A stretch of DNA of 64,000 nt from an uncultured Oscillospiraceae bacterium (GCA_910579775.1 CAJTUE010000003.1:1-64000); one strand, 5' to 3'; shown: positions 23,066 through 32,218, counted from the first letter of the stretch. Numbers and translations: made by a program. Notes: generated from the letters alone by a model not told the origin.

Positions 23066-25027
23066 TTACGAGGGGTTCGCCCCGTAGTTGTCTGCCGTGG
23101 CGGGGTCGTCGCCCTTCAGAATTGCCATCATCTCCTGGCCGGTGATGGTCTCCTTTTCCAGCAGATAAGCGGCCACAGCGTCCAGGTCGGCCCGGTTTTC
23201 CTCCAAAATGCCCCGGGCCTCCTTGTGGCAGGAATCGATGATCTTGCGGACCTCCTCGTCCAGCTGGGCGGCGGTAGCCTGGGCGCAGGTGAGGCCGTAG
23301 CTGGCGTCCAGATACTGATTTTGCACCGTGGTCAGCCCCATGGCGCCGAATTTGTCGCTCATGCCGAACATGGCCACCAGCTTGCGGGCCAGCTCGGTGG
23401 CCCGCTCGATGTCGTTGGAGGCGCCGGAGGTCTTGGTGTCAAACACCAGCTCCTCGGCGCACCGGCCGCCCAAAAGGGTGCGGATCTCGGAGTAAAGATC
23501 CTCCTTGGTCATGAGGAATTTCTCCTCCTCGGGAAGGTGGAGGGTGTAGCCCAGCGCCCCCTGGACGTGGGGGACGATGGTGATCTTGCTCACCGGCATC
23601 ACGTCGTCCTTCTGCTTGGCGGCCACCAGGGCGTGGCCCACCTCGTGATAGGCGATGAGCCGCTTTTCCTTCTCGGTGAGGACGGTTCCCTTCTTCTCCG
23701 CCCCGGCGATGACCAGCTCAAAGGAGGACAGCAGGTCCTGCTGGTTCACCGCCTTGCGGCCGTGGCGGACGGCCCGGAGCGCGGCCTCGTTCACCAGATT
23801 GGCCAGGTCCGCGCCCACGCAGCCCGCGGTGGCCTGGGCGATCTTCTTCAGGTCCACGTCCTCCGCCAGGCGGATGTTGCGGGTGTGGACCTGGAGGGTC
23901 GCCAGACGACCCGCCAGATTGGGGCGGTCCACGGTGATGCGCCGGTCGAACCGTCCGGGGCGGAGCAGGGCCTTGTCCAGCACCTCGGGGCGGTTAGTGG
24001 CGGCCAGGACGATGATCCCCTTGGTGGGGTCAAAGCCGTCCAGCTCCGCCAGCAGCTGGTTGAGGGTCTGCTCCCGCTCGTCGTTGCCGCCCATGCGGTT
24101 GTCCCGGGACTTACCGATGGTGTCGATCTCGTCAATGAAGATGATGCAGGGGGCCACCTTGGCGGCCTCCTTGAAGAGGTCGCGGACCCGGGACGCGCCC
24201 ACGCCCACGAACATCTCCACAAAGTCGGAGCCGGAGATGGAGAAGAAGGGGACGTTGGCCTCTCCGGCCACCGCCTTTGCCAGCAGGGTCTTGCCCGTGC
24301 CGGGGGAGCCCACCAGCAACGCGCCCTTGGGCAGTTTCGCGCCGATCTCGGTGTATTTGCCGGGGTTGTGGAGGAAGTCAATGATCTCCTCCAGCGATTC
24401 CTTGGCCTCGTCCTGGCCGGCTACGTCGGCAAAGGTGACGCCGGTCTTTTTCTCCATGTAGACCTTGGCGTTGGCCTTGCCCACGCCGCCGACGCCGCCC
24501 ATGCCCCCCATCTTGCTGGACATAAAGCGGAAGAGGAAAATCATGGCGGCTACCATCAGGACGATGGGCAGGATCTGGGAGAGGATGAAACTCCAGACAT
24601 AGGTGGACTGGTCCACCAGGTCGGTGCCAAACTCCTTGACGCCGTGTTCCTCCATCAGGGGGATGATGTCGTCGTCGTTCAGTGGGGCGGTGACATACTG
24701 CTTCACAGGGGTCTTGCCCACGGGGAAGAAGGGGTTTTTCTGCTGGGCGGTCTCCTGGGCCTCCTGGGCGGCCTTCTCGTCCTCTACCAGGGTAAAGGTA
24801 AACTGGGAACTGGTCATCTTAACGGTGGCGACCTTGTCCTCCATGACCCACTGGCGGAAGGTAGAATAGGGAATCTCGTCGGTCTTGTCCGAGCGCAGGG
24901 CGGAGACCAGCAGCTGCATGGCCGCGGTGAGGATCACGGCCCACAGGACAATGGAGAGGATGCCCAGAGTGTTCTTGCGGTTGTTTTTGTTGCCGCCCTG
25001 GTTGTTTTGATTGTTGTTTTGGTTCAT
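23066..25027 (-). CDS. ftsH: ATP-dependent zinc metalloprotease FtsH
   Basis: A 653-residue membrane-bound AAA+ protease that degrades unassembled or regulatory membrane and cytoplasmic proteins. The start is the ATG at 25027 (AAGGAAGG site); it gives an Asn/Gln-rich tail MNQNNNQNNQGGNKNNRKN before the first membrane helix. Next are an extracytoplasmic domain, a second helix (IVLMVAAMIFLFRFM), Walker A GSPGTGKT, Walker B IIFIDEID, the second region of homology (TNRPEVLDKALLRPGRFDR) and the zinc site HEVGH, with a distal acidic ligand region following. Length is usual. The longer frame upstream runs over the promoter and is not used. Confidence 0.97.
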   Translation of the reverse strand: MNQNNNQNNQGGNKNNRKNTLGILSIVLWAVILTAAMQLLVSALRSDKTDEIPYSTFRQWVMEDKVATVKMTSSQFTFTLVEDEKAAQEAQETAQQKNPFFPVGKTPVKQYVTAPLNDDDIIPLMEEHGVKEFGTDLVDQSTYVWSFILSQILPIVLMVAAMIFLFRFMSSKMGGMGGVGGVGKANAKVYMEKKTGVTFADVAGQDEAKESLEEIIDFLHNPGKYTEIGAKLPKGALLVGSPGTGKTLLAKAVAGEANVPFFSISGSDFVEMFVGVGASRVRDLFKEAAKVAPCIIFIDEIDTIGKSRDNRMGGNDEREQTLNQLLAELDGFDPTKGIIVLAATNRPEVLDKALLRPGRFDRRITVDRPNLAGRLATLQVHTRNIRLAEDVDLKKIAQATAGCVGADLANLVNEAALRAVRHGRKAVNQQDLLSSFELVIAGAEKKGTVLTEKEKRLIAYHEVGHALVAAKQKDDVMPVSKITIVPHVQGALGYTLHLPEEEKFLMTKEDLYSEIRTLLGGRCAEELVFDTKTSGASNDIERATELARKLVAMFGMSDKFGAMGLTTVQNQYLDASYGLTCAQATAAQLDEEVRKIIDSCHKEARGILEENRADLDAVAAYLLEKETITGQEMMAILKGDDPATADNYGANPS

Positions 25028-25082
25028 ATCCAAGACCTTCCTTTGGGGAAAAGTAGAAAACAGCGCCAAATGTTTAAGATGC

Positions 25083-25111
25083 ATTGTATCATAGTTTGCC
25101 CCGCATTACAA
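25083..25111 (-). promoter_or_regulatory. Promoter of ftsH
   Basis: Minus strand TTGTAA (25106-25111), 17 bases, TACAAT (25083-25088), 56 bases before the ATG. Confidence 0.6.
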
Positions 25112-25153
25112 TGAACTTTCTGTAAAGTTAAAATCCCGCGAAGGTACTTTTCA

Positions 25154-25176
25154 AAGGGCGATTTGTGTGGTATGAT
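25154..25176 (+). promoter_or_regulatory. Probable promoter of rlmB
   Basis: TATGAT at 25171-25176 with a weak TTTTCA-like -35 about 16-17 bases upstream. Because the -10 lies inside the longest open frame, translation must begin downstream, supporting the GTG at 25210. Confidence 0.5.
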
Positions 25177-25209
25177 ATTTCGGTTAAAGAAGTGAAAGAG
25201 GGTGGCGGC

Positions 25210-25971
25210 GTGGACTGGAAGGAAAAGCAGCAGGGCGAGGATGGGATCATCGAGGGGCGCAACGCGGTGCTGGAGGCCCTGCGGGTAGGGACCGCCATCG
25301 ACAAGGTCTATATTGCCAAGGGCGAGGTAGACGCCACCCTTGGCCACATCGCTTCCAAGGCCAGGGGGCAGGGAGCGGTGGTGGTGGAGTGCGACCGGCG
25401 CAAGCTGGACGCTATGAGCGTTACCCACTCCCACCAAGGGGTCATCGCGGTGACCTCGGTGCGGGAGTATGTAGATGTTTCCGACATTCTCACCGCCGCC
25501 CGTGAGAAAAATGAACCGCCTCTGGTGGTGGTGTGCGACGAGCTGTCCGATCCTCACAACCTGGGAGCGGTGATCCGCACCGCCGAGTGCGCCGGAGCCC
25601 ACGGGGTCATCATCCCCAAGCGCCGCAGCGCGGGCCTGACCGCCGTGGTGGCCAAGACCTCCGCCGGAGCGGTGAGCCATGTACCGGTGGCGCGGGTGCC
25701 CAATCTCACCGCCTGTCTGAAGGACCTGAAGAAGGAGGGACTGTGGGTCTACGGCGCCACGGCGGCGGGAGACACCCAGCTGTACGACACTGACCTGAAG
25801 GGTCCCGCGGCCATCGTCATCGGCAGTGAGGGGAACGGCATGAGCCGCCTGGTGGAGGAGACCTGCGACGTGCGCGTGTCCATCCCCATGCGGGGGAAGC
25901 TCAACTCCCTGAACGCCTCCGCGGCGGCGGCGATCTTGCTCTACGAGGCGGTGCGCCAGCGTTTGGACTGA
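25210..25971 (+). CDS. rlmB: 23S rRNA (guanosine-2'-O)-methyltransferase, SpoU/TrmH family
   Basis: A 253-residue SPOUT methyltransferase, most like RlmB, which methylates a guanosine of 23S rRNA with SAM. An N-terminal L30e-like substrate-binding domain (GIIEGRNAVLEALRVG ... HQGVIAVTS) precedes the trefoil-knot domain with motif 1 LSDPHNLGAVIRTAECAG, motif 2 IVIGSEGNGMSRL and motif 3 IPMRGKLNSLNASAAAAI. The start is GTG at 25210 behind GAGGGTGG. It is followed after 37 bases by the P-ATPase-like gene. Confidence 0.93.
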   Translation: MDWKEKQQGEDGIIEGRNAVLEALRVGTAIDKVYIAKGEVDATLGHIASKARGQGAVVVECDRRKLDAMSVTHSHQGVIAVTSVREYVDVSDILTAAREKNEPPLVVVCDELSDPHNLGAVIRTAECAGAHGVIIPKRRSAGLTAVVAKTSAGAVSHVPVARVPNLTACLKDLKKEGLWVYGATAAGDTQLYDTDLKGPAAIVIGSEGNGMSRLVEETCDVRVSIPMRGKLNSLNASAAAAILLYEAVRQRLD

Positions 25972-26008
25972 CCCGGATATCGGGCAAAAAGAGAAGGAGG
26001 TGAGGCCG

Positions 26009-28138
26009 GTGGACCGTGACGAGGAATTGGAGAAGATCCTGGCGGAATTTGGGCCGCCGGTCTCGCCACAGGAGCCGGAGCGCGCGGCAGAGAAGGAGAC
26101 CGGGCCGTCCCCGGCGGCGGAAGAGCCGCCCAAGAAGGCCGCGCAAGCGGAGAAAGCAAAAAGAGCCAAGCCGGAGAAGGGCGCCAAGGGGAAGCCCGAG
26201 CCGGAGAAGGGCGCGGAGCTCCCGGCGATGGAAACGCGGACGCCGCCGGACAACGTCATCGACTTTCCCCAGCCGGACACATCCCTCACCGGGCGCATCG
26301 GCAAGCTCTTTGAGAAGGCGGACGCCTATGCCGAGCAGCTGTTTCCCGCGGACGACCTCCCCGACGATCCCGAGCGGGAGCGGCGGGAGCAGCTGTTGCC
26401 GGGGGTGGACTGGGAGGAGGAGCCCACTCACGTCCCCCCCTCCCACAAGCGCCGCCGGGAGCGACGGCCCAAGCCGGACATACCCCCTATGCAGCTGGCG
26501 GCACGGTATAAAAAAGGTCTGGGCTTTTTGCACACCCGCACGGTTCTGGCCTTGGTGCTGGCGCTGGTACAGCTCTACTGGGCGCTGGCCCTGCCCCGGG
26601 GCTGGCCCGTTCCGCTACCCCTGACCGAGCCGCTACGCGCCGTCCTTTACGATGGGAACCTTCGCTATCAGATCGCCGCGGCGCTGCTGGGGCTATCCGC
26701 CCTAGTGGCCGCTGATGTGCTGATCCAAGGATTGGCCAGCTTGATCAAGCTACGCATGGAGTGGGAGACGATGCTCCTGCTCACGGTGATTGCGGCCGTG
26801 GGCGACGCGCTGACCATGCCCATGTTTGGCGGCCGTGGAGGAGAGATGCCCTACTGCGCCGTGGTGGCGGCGGCCGTTTTCTTTGCCCTGTGGGGAAAAT
26901 TTCTCCGCCGCCGGGCGCTGCGTCAGAGCTGCCGTGTGGCCGGGTCAGCCACTGAGCCGTATCTGGTAAAGCTGGAGGAAAAATTCTGGGATAACGCCGA
27001 CGCCTACGCCAAGACCTCCGGGGAGAGCGTGGGCTATGGCAGTCAGGTCCAGGGGTGCGACGGCGTGGCCCGGGTCCAGCACATCGCCGCGCCGGTGCTT
27101 TTGCTACTGTGTGTGGTATGCTCCCTGCTGGCCTCTGTCGGGCAGAAAAAGCCCGAGCTGTTTTTCTGGTGCCTTTCCGCCACCCTTACCGCCGGGTGCG
27201 GGTTTTCCTGGTTTTTGGCCTTTGCCATGCCCTTTTCCTCGGTGGCAGGCCGTCTGGCTAAGGTGGGCGCGGCCCTGGCGGGCTGGGACGGCTACCGCCC
27301 CGGCAAGGGCGGACAGGGCGTGGTGCTCACCGACGGGGACCTGTTTCCCACCGGGAGCGTGACGTTGAACGGGCTGAAAATGTGCGGCGAGCTGTCTATT
27401 GAGACCGCCGCTTCCTATACCGCCACCCTTATCCGGGAGACGGGCAGCGGCATGGAGAAGCCCTTCTCCGACCTTCTGCGCACTCAGGGGACGATATACC
27501 GCAAGGTGACCGGAGTCATGTTCCATGAGGGGGGCGTGTCCGGGGTCATCGGCGGGCGACAGGTGCTGGTGGGCTCGGCGGCCTTTATGGAGCTGATGCA
27601 CGTGGAGCTGCCCCAGGGGCTGAAGGTGAAAAACGCGGTGTTCTGCGCGGTGAGCGGGGAGCTGGAGGCCATCTTCGCCCTTAACTACCGCCTCCATCCC
27701 GCCATCCGCCCCGCCCTTCAATCTCTCATCGCCAACGGCCTGGACCCGATCCTGGCTACCCGGGACTTTTTGGTCATTCCCGATATGCTCCGCCAGCGCT
27801 TCAAGCTGCCGGTAGACCGGATGGAATTTCCCAATCTGGACCGGCGGCGGGAGCTGTCCCAGCAGAGCAGGGACTCCGAGGCGCCTTTGGCGGCGGTGCT
27901 GTGCCGGGAGGGACTGGGTCCCTACGCCGAGGCCGTGGTAGGCGGCAAGCGGCTGGTGAGCGCGGCGGGCTTTTGCGCGTTGTTTGCCCTGGTGGGCTCC
28001 CTGGTGGGGATCGCCCTGGCCTTTTATCTGGTGAGTGCCGGGGCCTTTGCCTCGTTGAGCGCGGGGACCATGCTGGTCTACCTTCTCCTCTGGCTTGTCC
28101 CCGGTGGGTTGATCTCCAGCTGGACGTGCAGATATTAG
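26009..28138 (+). CDS. Membrane protein resembling a P1B-type ATPase without the catalytic DKTGT motif
   Basis: A 709-residue protein of unknown function. Residues ~1-170 are a highly charged Lys/Glu/Pro-rich cytoplasmic region. Helices from ~180 to ~275, a soluble segment, and a helix pair near 370-425 follow. The next ~250 residues follow the order of the P and N domains of heavy-metal P-type ATPases: VVLTDGDLFPTGSVTL where DKTGTLT is expected, GMEKPFSDLL in the place of the SEHPLA motif, GVSGVIGGRQVLVGSAAFM like the ATP-binding glycine motif, and ALQSLIANGLDPILATRD where TGD is expected. Two terminal helices follow. The phosphorylation and hinge motifs are changed, so ion pumping is unlikely. 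The start is GTG at 26009 behind AAGGAGG. It is cotranscribed with rlmB. Confidence 0.6.
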   Translation: MDRDEELEKILAEFGPPVSPQEPERAAEKETGPSPAAEEPPKKAAQAEKAKRAKPEKGAKGKPEPEKGAELPAMETRTPPDNVIDFPQPDTSLTGRIGKLFEKADAYAEQLFPADDLPDDPERERREQLLPGVDWEEEPTHVPPSHKRRRERRPKPDIPPMQLAARYKKGLGFLHTRTVLALVLALVQLYWALALPRGWPVPLPLTEPLRAVLYDGNLRYQIAAALLGLSALVAADVLIQGLASLIKLRMEWETMLLLTVIAAVGDALTMPMFGGRGGEMPYCAVVAAAVFFALWGKFLRRRALRQSCRVAGSATEPYLVKLEEKFWDNADAYAKTSGESVGYGSQVQGCDGVARVQHIAAPVLLLLCVVCSLLASVGQKKPELFFWCLSATLTAGCGFSWFLAFAMPFSSVAGRLAKVGAALAGWDGYRPGKGGQGVVLTDGDLFPTGSVTLNGLKMCGELSIETAASYTATLIRETGSGMEKPFSDLLRTQGTIYRKVTGVMFHEGGVSGVIGGRQVLVGSAAFMELMHVELPQGLKVKNAVFCAVSGELEAIFALNYRLHPAIRPALQSLIANGLDPILATRDFLVIPDMLRQRFKLPVDRMEFPNLDRRRELSQQSRDSEAPLAAVLCREGLGPYAEAVVGGKRLVSAAGFCALFALVGSLVGIALAFYLVSAGAFASLSAGTMLVYLLLWLVPGGLISSWTCRY

Positions 28139-28140
28139 AA

Positions 28141-28270
28141 GCGCGACCCGCAGACGCATAGGGAGCATCTGAGCGAAGCGAGGGACGAATTGGTAAGGCG
28201 GCGCAGCCGCCGCGATTTGGCCCGAGGCGGAGCGAAAATGCGACTGGCCATGCGTCCAACGGGAGCGTGA
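28141..28270. repeat. Dispersed structured repeat, copy 2
   Basis: It starts GCGCGACCCGCAGACGCAT three bases after the stop of the P-ATPase-like gene and ends ATGCGTCCAACGGGAGCGTGA. The ends match the copy at 3899-4020. The closing stem is GACGCAT/ATGCGTC here instead of GACGCGC/GCGCGTC. An internal GGCGGC/GCCGCC hairpin is present. Confidence 0.75.
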
Positions 28271-28274
28271 CAGC

Positions 28275-28303
28275 TTGACGTAACTGTGATTTTGGAGTAA
28301 AAT
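28275..28303 (+). promoter_or_regulatory. Promoter of proS
   Basis: TTGACG (28275-28280), 17 bases, TAAAAT (28298-28303), 34 bases before the ATG. Confidence 0.65.
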
Positions 28304-28336
28304 AGCCCCACATTTCAAAAGTTTGAGGTGGATATT

Positions 28337-29776
28337 ATGGCAGAGAACAAAAAGCAGGTGGAGCAGATCACCGACATGGATGTGGACTTCACCCAATGGT
28401 ACACCGACGTATGCAAAAAGGCGGAGCTGATCGACTATTCCTCCATCAAGGGGATGTTCATCTACCGGCCCTACGGCTACGCCATCTGGGAGAATATCCA
28501 GCGCATCTTGGATGCGGAGTTCAAGAAGACGGGCCACGAGAATGTCTATCTGCCCCTGTTGATCCCTGAATCCCTCCTTCAAAAGGAGAAGGACCATGTG
28601 GAGGGGTTTGCTCCCGAGTGCGCCTGGGTGACCCAGGGGGGGAGCGACAAGCTGGAGGAGCGCTACTGCATCCGCCCCACCTCTGAGACCTTGTTCTGTG
28701 AGCATTACGCTAACATCATCCACTCCCACCGGGACCTGCCCAAGCTCTACAACCAGTGGACCAGCGTTCTGCGCTGGGAAAAGACCTCCCGCCCCTTCCT
28801 GCGCCACCGGGAATTTTTGTGGCAGGAGGGCCACACCATGCACGCCACCGCCGAGGAAGCGATCGAAGAGACCGAGCGGATGTTCAACATCTACGCCGAC
28901 TTCTATGAAAACGTGCTGGCCATCCCGGTGGTGAAGGGCCGCAAGACGGACAAGGAGAAGTTCTCCGGCGCCGAGGCCACCTACACCGTGGAGTGCATGA
29001 TGCACGACGGCAAGGCCCTCCAGGGGGGCACCAGCCACTACTTTGGCGACGGCTTTGCCAAGGCTTTCGACATCACCTTTACCGGCAAGGACAACCAACT
29101 CCACCACCCCTTCCAGACCTCCTGGGGGGTGTCCACCCGCATGATCGCGGGGATCATCATGGTCCACGGCGACAACAACGGCCTGGTCCTCCCCCCCAAG
29201 GTGGCCCCCATCCAGGCGGTGGTCATCCCCGTGGCCCAGCATAAGGAAGGAGTCATCGAGGCCAACCGGGCGGTGATGGAGAAGCTCCAAAAGGCGGGCT
29301 TCCGGGTGAAGCTGGACGACTCCGACAACTCCCCCGGCTGGAAGTTTGCCGAGTATGAGATGAAGGGCGTTCCTCTGCGGCTGGAGCTGGGCCCCAAGGA
29401 CATGGAGAAGGACCAGTGCGTCCTGGTCCGGCGGGACAGCGGCGAAAAGCTGTTCGTCTCTCTGGACGGCATTGAAGAGACGGTGGCTAAGCTGCTGGAG
29501 GATATCCACGCCGGACTGTTTGCCAGAGCGAAGAAGAACCTGGAGGAGCACTGCTATCCCGCCCTTTCGGTGGAGGAGGCCAAGGCCATCCAGGCGGAAA
29601 AGGGCGGTTTTATTAAGACCATGTGGTGCGGCGAGCTGGACTGCGAGCTGAAGATGAAGGAGGAGGCCGGGATGTCCTCCCGGTGCATCCCCCTGGAGCA
29701 GGAGCACCTGGGCGACGTGTGCCCCATCTGCGGGAAGCCCGCCAAGCACATGATCTACTGGGGCGTGGCCTACTGA
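28337..29776 (+). CDS. proS: Prolyl-tRNA synthetase (short, archaeal/eukaryote-like type)
   Basis: A 479-residue class II synthetase that charges tRNA-Pro. It is the short form lacking the INS editing domain, with the C-terminal zinc-type domain of the ProS type 3 group (CGELDCELK, then CPICGKPAKHMIYWGVAY, ending in the conserved Tyr). Motif 1 surrounds VYLPLLIPESLLQKEKDHVEGF; motif 2 is TSVLRWEKTSRPFLRHREFLWQEGH; motif 3 includes GVSTRMIAGIIMVHGD. The ATG at 28337 follows GAGGTGG. The absence of an editing domain makes the YbaK-type deacylase at 39815 a plausible partner in clearing mischarged tRNA-Pro (inference). Confidence 0.96.
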   Translation: MAENKKQVEQITDMDVDFTQWYTDVCKKAELIDYSSIKGMFIYRPYGYAIWENIQRILDAEFKKTGHENVYLPLLIPESLLQKEKDHVEGFAPECAWVTQGGSDKLEERYCIRPTSETLFCEHYANIIHSHRDLPKLYNQWTSVLRWEKTSRPFLRHREFLWQEGHTMHATAEEAIEETERMFNIYADFYENVLAIPVVKGRKTDKEKFSGAEATYTVECMMHDGKALQGGTSHYFGDGFAKAFDITFTGKDNQLHHPFQTSWGVSTRMIAGIIMVHGDNNGLVLPPKVAPIQAVVIPVAQHKEGVIEANRAVMEKLQKAGFRVKLDDSDNSPGWKFAEYEMKGVPLRLELGPKDMEKDQCVLVRRDSGEKLFVSLDGIEETVAKLLEDIHAGLFARAKKNLEEHCYPALSVEEAKAIQAEKGGFIKTMWCGELDCELKMKEEAGMSSRCIPLEQEHLGDVCPICGKPAKHMIYWGVAY

Positions 29777-29840
29777 GCCTGCCCATATTAATACGTAACA
29801 TCTTGGTATCTCCACCGTCAAACAGAGAGGAGCCACCCCC

Positions 29841-30155
29841 ATGAACCAAATCAAGGTCACCATCGCCGAAAAGGAATACACTCTTTTGACCGAGGGCGAG
29901 CCTATGCTCACCCAAAAGATCGCCGCCCATGTGGACGCGCAGATCTCCCAGCTGATGGCCCCCGGCAGGCTTGCCCTGGGGGATGCGGCCGTTCTTGCCG
30001 CCCTCAACATCACCGAGGAATATTTCCAAGAACAGGAGAGCGCGGAAAATCTCCGCCGTCAGTTGAAGGAATATCTGGACGAGCTGACCAAGCTCAAGCT
30101 GGAGCTCTCCGACGCCAAGCGGGAGATCTTCAATCTCCAGAAGGGCTCCAAGTAA
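29841..30155 (+). CDS. zapA: Cell division protein ZapA
   Basis: A 104-residue FtsZ-ring stabilising protein. It begins with the short beta strand NQIKVTIAEKEYTL, has the helix QKIAAHVDAQISQLM and LALGDAAVLAALNITEEYF, and ends in a long coiled coil (~60-100, LRRQLKEYLDELTKLKLELSDAKREIF). The AGAGGAG site precedes the ATG. It lies one base before the U32 gene, a neighbourhood common in Firmicutes. Confidence 0.9.
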   Translation: MNQIKVTIAEKEYTLLTEGEPMLTQKIAAHVDAQISQLMAPGRLALGDAAVLAALNITEEYFQEQESAENLRRQLKEYLDELTKLKLELSDAKREIFNLQKGSK

Positions 30156-30156
30156 C

Positions 30157-32190
30157 ATGGAGCTGCTCGCCCCCGCCGGTTCCCCCGACGCTCTCATTGC
30201 CGCCGTCCAAAACGGCGCCAACGCCGTCTATTTGGGCTGCGGCGATTTTAACGCCCGCCGTCGGGCCAAGAACTTCTCCCAGGAGGACCTGGTCTGGGCG
30301 GTCTCGTATTGTCATGTCCGGGGCGTGAAGGTCTACCTGACCCTCAACACCCTTCTCACCGATAAGGAGCTGCCCACCGCGCTGGAGCTGGCCGCGCTGG
30401 CGAACCGCCTTGGGGTGGACGCGGTGCTGGTGCAGGACCTGGGGCTGGCTTCCGCCTTGAAGCGCCGCTTCCCCGACCTCCCCCTCCACGGCTCCACCCA
30501 GATGACCGTCCACTCTCTGGTCGGGGTAGAGCTCTGCGCCCACATGGGGCTGGAGCGGGTGGTGCTCAGCCGGGAACTGTCTGGCGACGCCATCGCCCAT
30601 ATCTGTCAAAACAGCCCCATCGAGATCGAGGTGTTCGTCCACGGCGCCCTTTGTATGTGCTACTCCGGGCAGTGCTTCTTTTCCTCCCTGGTGGGTGGCC
30701 GCAGCGGCAACCGGGGCCTGTGCGCCCAGCCCTGCCGCCTACCCTATAACGGCGAGAACCCTCTGTCTCTCAAAGACATGTCTCTGGCGGGCCATCTGGG
30801 CGAGCTGGCGGGGATGGGGGTGTCCTGCGTCAAGCTGGAGGGCCGCATGAAGCGGCCGGAATATGTGGCGGTGGTCACCGCCGTCTATGCCGCCGCCCTC
30901 AGGGAGGGGCGAGAACCTACCCACGAGGAACTGCACGCCCTCCAGGTCGCCTTTTCCCGCAGCGGCTTCACCCAGGGGTACTATCGGGGCCAAAAGGGCC
31001 CTGATATGTTTGGCGTCCGTGCGGAGGCAGACGCGCCCGGTGAGGACTTTTACGCCTCCGCCCGGTCCTCCTACCAAAAGGAGCGGCCTTTGGTGGACGT
31101 GACCATGACCGCCGCGATCCAGTCCGGCCGGGAGCTCACCCTCACCGTCCGGGATAGTCAGGGCCGTGAGGCCACCGCTCTGGGCCCTCCCCCGGAGGCC
31201 GCCCACACTCGGCCTCTGACCGTGGAAGACGTCTGGGAGCAGCTGGCCAAGACCGGCGGCACCCCCTACCGGGTGACCGAGCTGGACGTCCGGCTGGACC
31301 CTGGCCTGTCCGTGCCCAAATCCGCCCTCAATGCCCTGCGCCGGGGCGCGCTGGAGGAGCTGACCGCTCTGCGCGCCGCCCCGCCCCAGCGCCGCCAACT
31401 GCCCGAGGGGTCCCGGTCTCCCTGTCCCGGCCCTGATGCGCCGCCCCAGTGGGTCCTCTCCTTTTTCTCCGCGGCGCAGCTCCCCCCAGATTTTGGAGAC
31501 GTTCATCCCGCCTGGGTGGAGCTCCCCTTGGCCGAGCTGGCCGACCATCCTGATGTACTGGCCGCCATCCCCTGTCCCGTCCGGGTGGTACTTCCCACCA
31601 TCCTTTGGGACAAGGAGGCCAACCAGGTCCGTCGCCAGCTCCGTGCCGTCAAGGACCTTGGCGTGACCGACGCCCTGGTCAACACCTGGGACGCCGCCCG
31701 TCTGGCAGAAACGGAAGGCTTTGCCCTCCACGGCGACTACGGCCTGGGCGTCCTCAACAGCGAGACCCTGTACGCCCTCAGAGACCTTGGCTTCCAAACC
31801 GCCACCCTCTCCTTTGAGCAGAAGCTCACCGCCATCCGACACCTCCAAAAGCCTCTGCCTGCCGAGGCCATCGTCTATGGGCGGCTGCCCCTGATGACCT
31901 TAGAGCAGTTCCCCGGCGGAGACCCCTCCCAAGCCAGCCTGACCGACCGCAAGAGCGTCACCTTCCCCGTGGTGGCCGCACCCGGCGGACGTGCGCAGGT
32001 GCTGAACTCCCAGGTCCTCTATCTGGCGGATAAGGAGGAATGGAAAACCGCAGGTCTTTCCTACGCCCGGTTCCTCTTCACCACCGAGTCCCCTCAGGAA
32101 TGTCTGGACGTCCTCCAAGCCTATCAAAACGCCGCCCCTCCCGCCCCTCAGAGCTTTACTCGGGGGCTTTACTACCGGGACGTGGAATGA
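30157..32190 (+). CDS. Peptidase U32 family protein (tRNA/rRNA hydroxylation type)
   Basis: A 677-residue cytoplasmic protein of the U32 'collagenase-like' family. Members studied (TrhP, RlhA) act in prephenate-dependent hydroxylation of RNA rather than proteolysis. It has the N-terminal MELLAPAGSPDALIAAVQNGANAVYLG barrel start, the STQMTVHS strand, and the Cys-rich signature CMCYSGQCFFSS, SGNRGLCAQPCR; these cysteines probably hold an iron-sulfur cluster. Residues ~330-420 form the middle DUF3656-type region and the C-terminus is a second barrel-like part. It starts one base after zapA, so the two are translationally linked. Confidence 0.92.
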   Translation: MELLAPAGSPDALIAAVQNGANAVYLGCGDFNARRRAKNFSQEDLVWAVSYCHVRGVKVYLTLNTLLTDKELPTALELAALANRLGVDAVLVQDLGLASALKRRFPDLPLHGSTQMTVHSLVGVELCAHMGLERVVLSRELSGDAIAHICQNSPIEIEVFVHGALCMCYSGQCFFSSLVGGRSGNRGLCAQPCRLPYNGENPLSLKDMSLAGHLGELAGMGVSCVKLEGRMKRPEYVAVVTAVYAAALREGREPTHEELHALQVAFSRSGFTQGYYRGQKGPDMFGVRAEADAPGEDFYASARSSYQKERPLVDVTMTAAIQSGRELTLTVRDSQGREATALGPPPEAAHTRPLTVEDVWEQLAKTGGTPYRVTELDVRLDPGLSVPKSALNALRRGALEELTALRAAPPQRRQLPEGSRSPCPGPDAPPQWVLSFFSAAQLPPDFGDVHPAWVELPLAELADHPDVLAAIPCPVRVVLPTILWDKEANQVRRQLRAVKDLGVTDALVNTWDAARLAETEGFALHGDYGLGVLNSETLYALRDLGFQTATLSFEQKLTAIRHLQKPLPAEAIVYGRLPLMTLEQFPGGDPSQASLTDRKSVTFPVVAAPGGRAQVLNSQVLYLADKEEWKTAGLSYARFLFTTESPQECLDVLQAYQNAAPPAPQSFTRGLYYRDVE

Positions 32191-32218
32191 CCCAAAATCT
32201 TTCAAGCAGGTGATCTCT

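Noticed and set aside
27104..30013. A 969-codon minus-strand frame opposite the P-ATPase-like gene, proS and zapA
   Set aside because: It spans three well supported plus-strand genes and the repeat element between them, and has no motif or start site of its own.
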